Shown in pieces: positions 60,465 through 63,324 of a stretch of DNA of 63,324 bases. This stretch comes from an uncultured Clostridium sp. Its GTDB lineage: Bacteria > Bacillota > Clostridia > Clostridiales > Clostridiaceae. Below the pieces are notes generated by a model, which was given only the letters and a program-made list of their open reading frames with translations, had not been told where the DNA came from and did no database searches. How positions within the stretch are numbered: position 1 is the stretch's first letter; each line of letters opens with the position of its first letter. The stretch spans positions 1-63,324 of the forward strand of contig NZ_CAAGHK010000031.1 of NCBI RefSeq assembly GCF_900769625.1. Direction: 5' to 3'. The position numbers and the translations under genes are program-made.

Positions 60465-61514
60465 TTATTCTACTGTATGAGGGTTAGAATTTTTATTGCC
60501 CCTAAAGCCATAACCATCAGAGACATTTCTTTTTATACTATTGATTTTACCTGTAATGCAGCCACGACAGTGTGCAGGAGTATCACCAGTACATATTTTG
60601 CCTGGATATAAGGCATAAAGTTTTCTGTATTCCCCTTCTGTAACATTAGGCATTACTACGTTAGCACCGCTTTGAAGAGCAGTTATTCTTCCATTTGGAG
60701 CTAAAGATTCCATAGCAGTTGTAGCAGGAATATTTATATCAGGAAGAAGAAGTCTTGTTATTGCCATGACTTTTAGTGCAAGAGTAATCGTTCCGCCATC
60801 TGCATCTTTTAATGGAGTATCTTCATTTGGGATGAATGGTCCGATGCCGATCATATCTGCATTTATTTCCTTAAAGAATAGTATATCCTTTGCAATTGAT
60901 TCTAAAGTTTGTCCAGGAAGCCCGATAAGAGAACCACTGCCTACTTCATATCCTAAATCACCAAGATTTTTGAGACATTGAATTCTTTCATCAAAACTCA
61001 TTCCAGGGTTCATATCCTCATAAAGTTTTCTATCTGTAGTTTCAATGCGGATGAGATATCTATCTGCACCAGCTTCTTTAAAGGCTTTATATTGCTCATA
61101 AGTTTTTTCGCCAAGGCTTAATGTAAGTGCTATATCAAGGCTTTTTATTTTTTTTATGATGTTGACCATTCTTTCGGTAGTAAAGTATTCATCTTCACCA
61201 CCTTGAAGGACTATAGTTTTGTATCCGTACTGAACTGCTTTTTGTGCAAAATCAAATATCTCATCTTCTGTAAGTCTATATCTTTTTAAATTTTTATTAT
61301 CTCTTCTAAGACCACAGTACATGCAGTTTCGTTTGCATATGTTTGTAAACTCGATTAATCCTCTGAGATGAACGGAATTTCCAAGATATTTTTCACGTAT
61401 TTCATCAGCAGCTTTAAAAAGAGATTCATTTATAGAATCATCTTGTAGCAACTTTAAAATTTCATCTTCATTTAAATTATGTGTAATTTTAGCTTTTTCA
61501 ATGATATAGTTCAT
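60465..61514 (-). CDS. hydE: [FeFe]-hydrogenase maturation radical SAM enzyme HydE
   Basis: 349 residues. The radical SAM [4Fe-4S] motif is C60-x3-C64-x2-C67 (NICKRNCMYCGLR). Other family blocks are LQGGEDEYFT near 108, GSLIGLPGQT near 195 and IGIGPFIPNEDTPL near 223, and the C-terminal cysteines in CTGDTPAHCRGC may hold a second cluster. HydE works with HydF and HydG to build the di-iron site of the H-cluster; those genes are not in this window. It is cytoplasmic. GGAGGAAAT precedes the ATG on the minus strand. Confidence 0.94.
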   Translation of the reverse strand: MNYIIEKAKITHNLNEDEILKLLQDDSINESLFKAADEIREKYLGNSVHLRGLIEFTNICKRNCMYCGLRRDNKNLKRYRLTEDEIFDFAQKAVQYGYKTIVLQGGEDEYFTTERMVNIIKKIKSLDIALTLSLGEKTYEQYKAFKEAGADRYLIRIETTDRKLYEDMNPGMSFDERIQCLKNLGDLGYEVGSGSLIGLPGQTLESIAKDILFFKEINADMIGIGPFIPNEDTPLKDADGGTITLALKVMAITRLLLPDINIPATTAMESLAPNGRITALQSGANVVMPNVTEGEYRKLYALYPGKICTGDTPAHCRGCITGKINSIKRNVSDGYGFRGNKNSNPHTVE

Positions 61515-61665
61515 TATTTCCTCCTAAAGCTGAATAATAATACAATTATATAACATAATTACAAGTAAGAACAACAATCTCAATAAAAATACAGTTAATA
61601 ACAAAAATGACTAAAAATTAAAAGTGAGATATAATATAAAGATATATAATAAGGAGGTACAAATT

Positions 61666-62508
61666 ATGGCAGGTCTTGTATTAGAAGGAGGAGCATTCAG
61701 GGGGCTGTTTACAGCTGGTGTTTTGGATGCATTACTGGATATAGGAGCAGATTTTAGATATGTTATAGGTGTTTCAGCAGGTGCGACAAATGCTTATTCA
61801 TATATATCAAAACAAAGGGGCAGAAATCTTGAAATAATGGAAAGATTCATTAATCATAAAAGATATGTAGGCTACGGAAATTTACTAAGATGCAGATCAA
61901 TTATGGATTTAGATTTTGTTTTTGATGAAATACCAAATAAATACTGTATTTTTGATTACGATACTTTTTATAAGTATGATGGAAAAATGCTTGTTGGAGC
62001 CTTTAATGTAGAAAGTGGAGAAATGGAATATTTTGATAAGGATGCATTAGATGATAGAAATACAATTTTAAGAGCAAGCTGTGCAATTCCATTAATGTTT
62101 CCTTTTGCAAATATAAAAGGAAAACTGTATGCAGATGGAGGGCTTAAAGATTCAATACCTATAAGAAAATCTATAGCAGATGGAAATAAGAAAAATGTAA
62201 TTGTACTTACAAGAAACAAAGGATATATGAAGAAACAGTCAAAGGTTAATCAGTTTACATATAAACTTTACAAAAATAAGTATCCTAAACTTGCAGATGT
62301 TTTAAATAACAGGTATAAGGAATATAACGAACAGATAAAATATTGTGAAAAACTCGAGAAGAATGGAGAAGCAATTATAATAAGACCTACAATAAAGATG
62401 GATATATCAAGGTTTGATAGAAATAAAGATAAGTTAAAATCAATATATCAGAATGGATATGATATTGTAATTAATGATAAAGAAAGAATATTAAAGTATA
62501 TGCTTTAA
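61666..62508 (+). CDS. Patatin-like phospholipase family protein
   Basis: 280 residues from ATG 61666 (AAGGAGGTACAAATT ahead; an in-frame ATG at 61624 has no ribosome site). The oxyanion loop is LEGGAFRGLF at 6-15, the nucleophile is Ser38 in GVSAG, and the catalytic Asp is 157 in ADGGLKDSIP: a complete Ser-Asp dyad. The remainder, with RGRNLEIMERFINHKRYVGY after the nucleophile, matches the YjjU/RssA-like bacterial branch. No signal peptide. An acyl-lipid hydrolase activity is predicted; the substrate is unknown. A terminator follows at 62560. Confidence 0.92.
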   Translation: MAGLVLEGGAFRGLFTAGVLDALLDIGADFRYVIGVSAGATNAYSYISKQRGRNLEIMERFINHKRYVGYGNLLRCRSIMDLDFVFDEIPNKYCIFDYDTFYKYDGKMLVGAFNVESGEMEYFDKDALDDRNTILRASCAIPLMFPFANIKGKLYADGGLKDSIPIRKSIADGNKKNVIVLTRNKGYMKKQSKVNQFTYKLYKNKYPKLADVLNNRYKEYNEQIKYCEKLEKNGEAIIIRPTIKMDISRFDRNKDKLKSIYQNGYDIVINDKERILKYML

Positions 62509-62559
62509 TATAAGAATTTGAAAATAATTAATATAACATATATAATAGTGTATTAGCAG

Positions 62560-62595
62560 AGCTCTGAAAATCATTAGGATTCCCAGAGCTTTTGA
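62560..62595 (+). terminator. Terminator after the patatin-like gene
   Basis: AGCTCTG (62560-62566) pairs with CAGAGCT (62584-62590), followed by TTTG. It is a short stem, so termination strength is moderate. Confidence 0.6.
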
Positions 62596-62655
62596 ATTAT
62601 TAGATAATTAAGCATTAATTAATATAATAGGATAGAACCAGAAGGAGATATTTAC

Positions 62656-63324
62656 TTGAAAGAAAAAGATATGAACATAAACGAAAATGTTATTGAAATG
62701 GATATGAGCAAAAAGAAAAGTGAAAAACATGAATGTGCTAATTGTGGAGAAGAAGCAATTTATTACAACACAGATACTGAAAAGTGGATATGTGAAAGAT
62801 GCAAAAATATGGAAGATGAACTAGATAAACTTGCAGCTAAAATGGAAAAGAAGCTTAGCAAGAGAGCATATTCTTTTGACATAAAAGAATTAATTGAATG
62901 TCTGTCAAAAGATGAAATATACAATATTGCAAGAAACCTTGGAGTTGCTAAGATATCAGGTTTAAACAAAGATAAGCTAGCAGAAAAGCTGATAGGAGAA
63001 TATAAGCCATTAATAGAAAAAAGAATCGGTTTATTTGATGAAGAAAGATACAGATTATTAATGACTTACATCGATAAAAAGGGCGTAAAGTTATTTGATG
63101 AAGTTGATGAAGAAGAAGCGGATAAGAGCGCATATTTCATTCAACAGGGAATGTTATATCCAACAGTTAAAGATGAAACATCAATGTTCTTAATGCCTAA
63201 AATAGTTCAAAAACTTATTAAAGATAAAAATGATATAGATTATAGACGTGTATTAAAAGCTAATACTGAACTAATAAATATCTATAGAGGTATGAATAAG
63301 GCTTATGGTATTTTAAAAGTTGAA
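62656..63324 (+). CDS. Zinc-ribbon protein with SAP/Rho-N-like segment (3' end outside the window)
   Basis: An open frame from TTG 62656 to the window end, 223 codons so far. AAGGAGA eight bases ahead supports the TTG start; the in-frame ATG at 62671 is too far from it. Residues 27-49 form a zinc ribbon (CANCGEEA and CERCK, Cys27/30/46/49). A charged helix follows, then at about 66-105 a helical stretch (IKELIECLSKDEIYNIARNL then GLNKDKLAEKLIGEY) resembles SAP or Rho N-terminal folds. The rest is unrecognised. The truncated length prevents a firm family call. Confidence 0.7.
   Translation, partial: MKEKDMNINENVIEMDMSKKKSEKHECANCGEEAIYYNTDTEKWICERCKNMEDELDKLAAKMEKKLSKRAYSFDIKELIECLSKDEIYNIARNLGVAKISGLNKDKLAEKLIGEYKPLIEKRIGLFDEERYRLLMTYIDKKGVKLFDEVDEEEADKSAYFIQQGMLYPTVKDETSMFLMPKIVQKLIKDKNDIDYRRVLKANTELINIYRGMNKAYGILKVE

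Overview
The window is low-GC, densely coded DNA from a Gram-positive anaerobe, almost certainly a Clostridium of cluster I (sensu stricto; the C. butyricum / C. beijerinckii group is my best guess). The evidence is the very A+T-rich codon use, AGGAGG-type ribosome sites, T-box leaders, a glmS ribozyme, an [FeFe]-hydrogenase maturase, a TrpR-like YerC protein and choline-binding-type wall repeats. No rRNA, tRNA, phage, IS transposase or CRISPR array was seen.

Layout. 1-4.4 kb: remnant of an AAA-ATPase-like/DUF1703 gene, an orphan promoter with palindromic operators, AIM24 protein, yerC, glmM, a small acidic protein. 4.5-13.7 kb: branched-chain amino acid operon behind an Ile-type T-box leader: ilvN-cimA-leuC-leuD-leuB-ilvD-ilvB. 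With citramalate synthase at its head, this set is a pyruvate-to-isoleucine route (ilvC and a classical leuA are not in the window). 13.9 kb: GIY-YIG protein. 14.5-25.2 kb: maltose/maltodextrin cluster: ABC importer malEFG, malQ, a LacI-type regulator, a GH13 alpha-glucosidase, a PTS EIICB permease and an EEP-fold phosphatase resembling maltose-6'-phosphate phosphatase MapP. Four copies of a GCAAnCGATTGC operator tie it together. 25.3-32 kb: MarR regulator divergent from an RND pump operon with a lipoprotein adaptor and a TolC-like third component. 32-34.3 kb: tandem paralogous secreted transglutaminase-like/wall-binding proteins. 34.4-36.8 kb: glmS ribozyme and glmS. 37-41 kb: sppA, RDD protein, unknown protein, MATE pump. 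41.5-46.5 kb: alpha-glucan phosphorylase, AraC regulator, neopullulanase-like GH13 enzyme. 46.9-52 kb: FNT channel, small unknown, 5-formyl-THF cyclo-ligase, an 865-aa DUF4145/coiled-coil protein, and a metY-like 3' remnant. 52.3-57 kb: thrS with Thr T-box, HNH protein, unknown, ispF, a small basic ORF. 57.3-63.3 kb: a fusion of a SigI C-terminal domain to an RsgI-type anti-sigma protein, a polysaccharide deacetylase, a DUF3298/DUF4163 protein behind a DnaA-box cluster, hydE, a patatin-like lipase, and a zinc-ribbon protein running off the end.

How it works together. The cell imports maltodextrins by ABC transporter and probably maltose by PTS, rearranges them with MalQ, and cleaves them with the GH13 enzymes and the phosphorylase. 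GlmM and GlmS feed UDP-GlcNAc for the wall. The most unusual items are the SigI-RsgI fusion lacking sigma region 2 and the Asn-Pro autocleavage motif, the orphan operator/short-transcript locus at 592-717, MITE-like repeats whose ends abut or contain stop codons, perfect hairpins without U tracts at junctions of the mal and RND genes, and four DnaA boxes around a perfect 22-bp palindrome at 59.5 kb.
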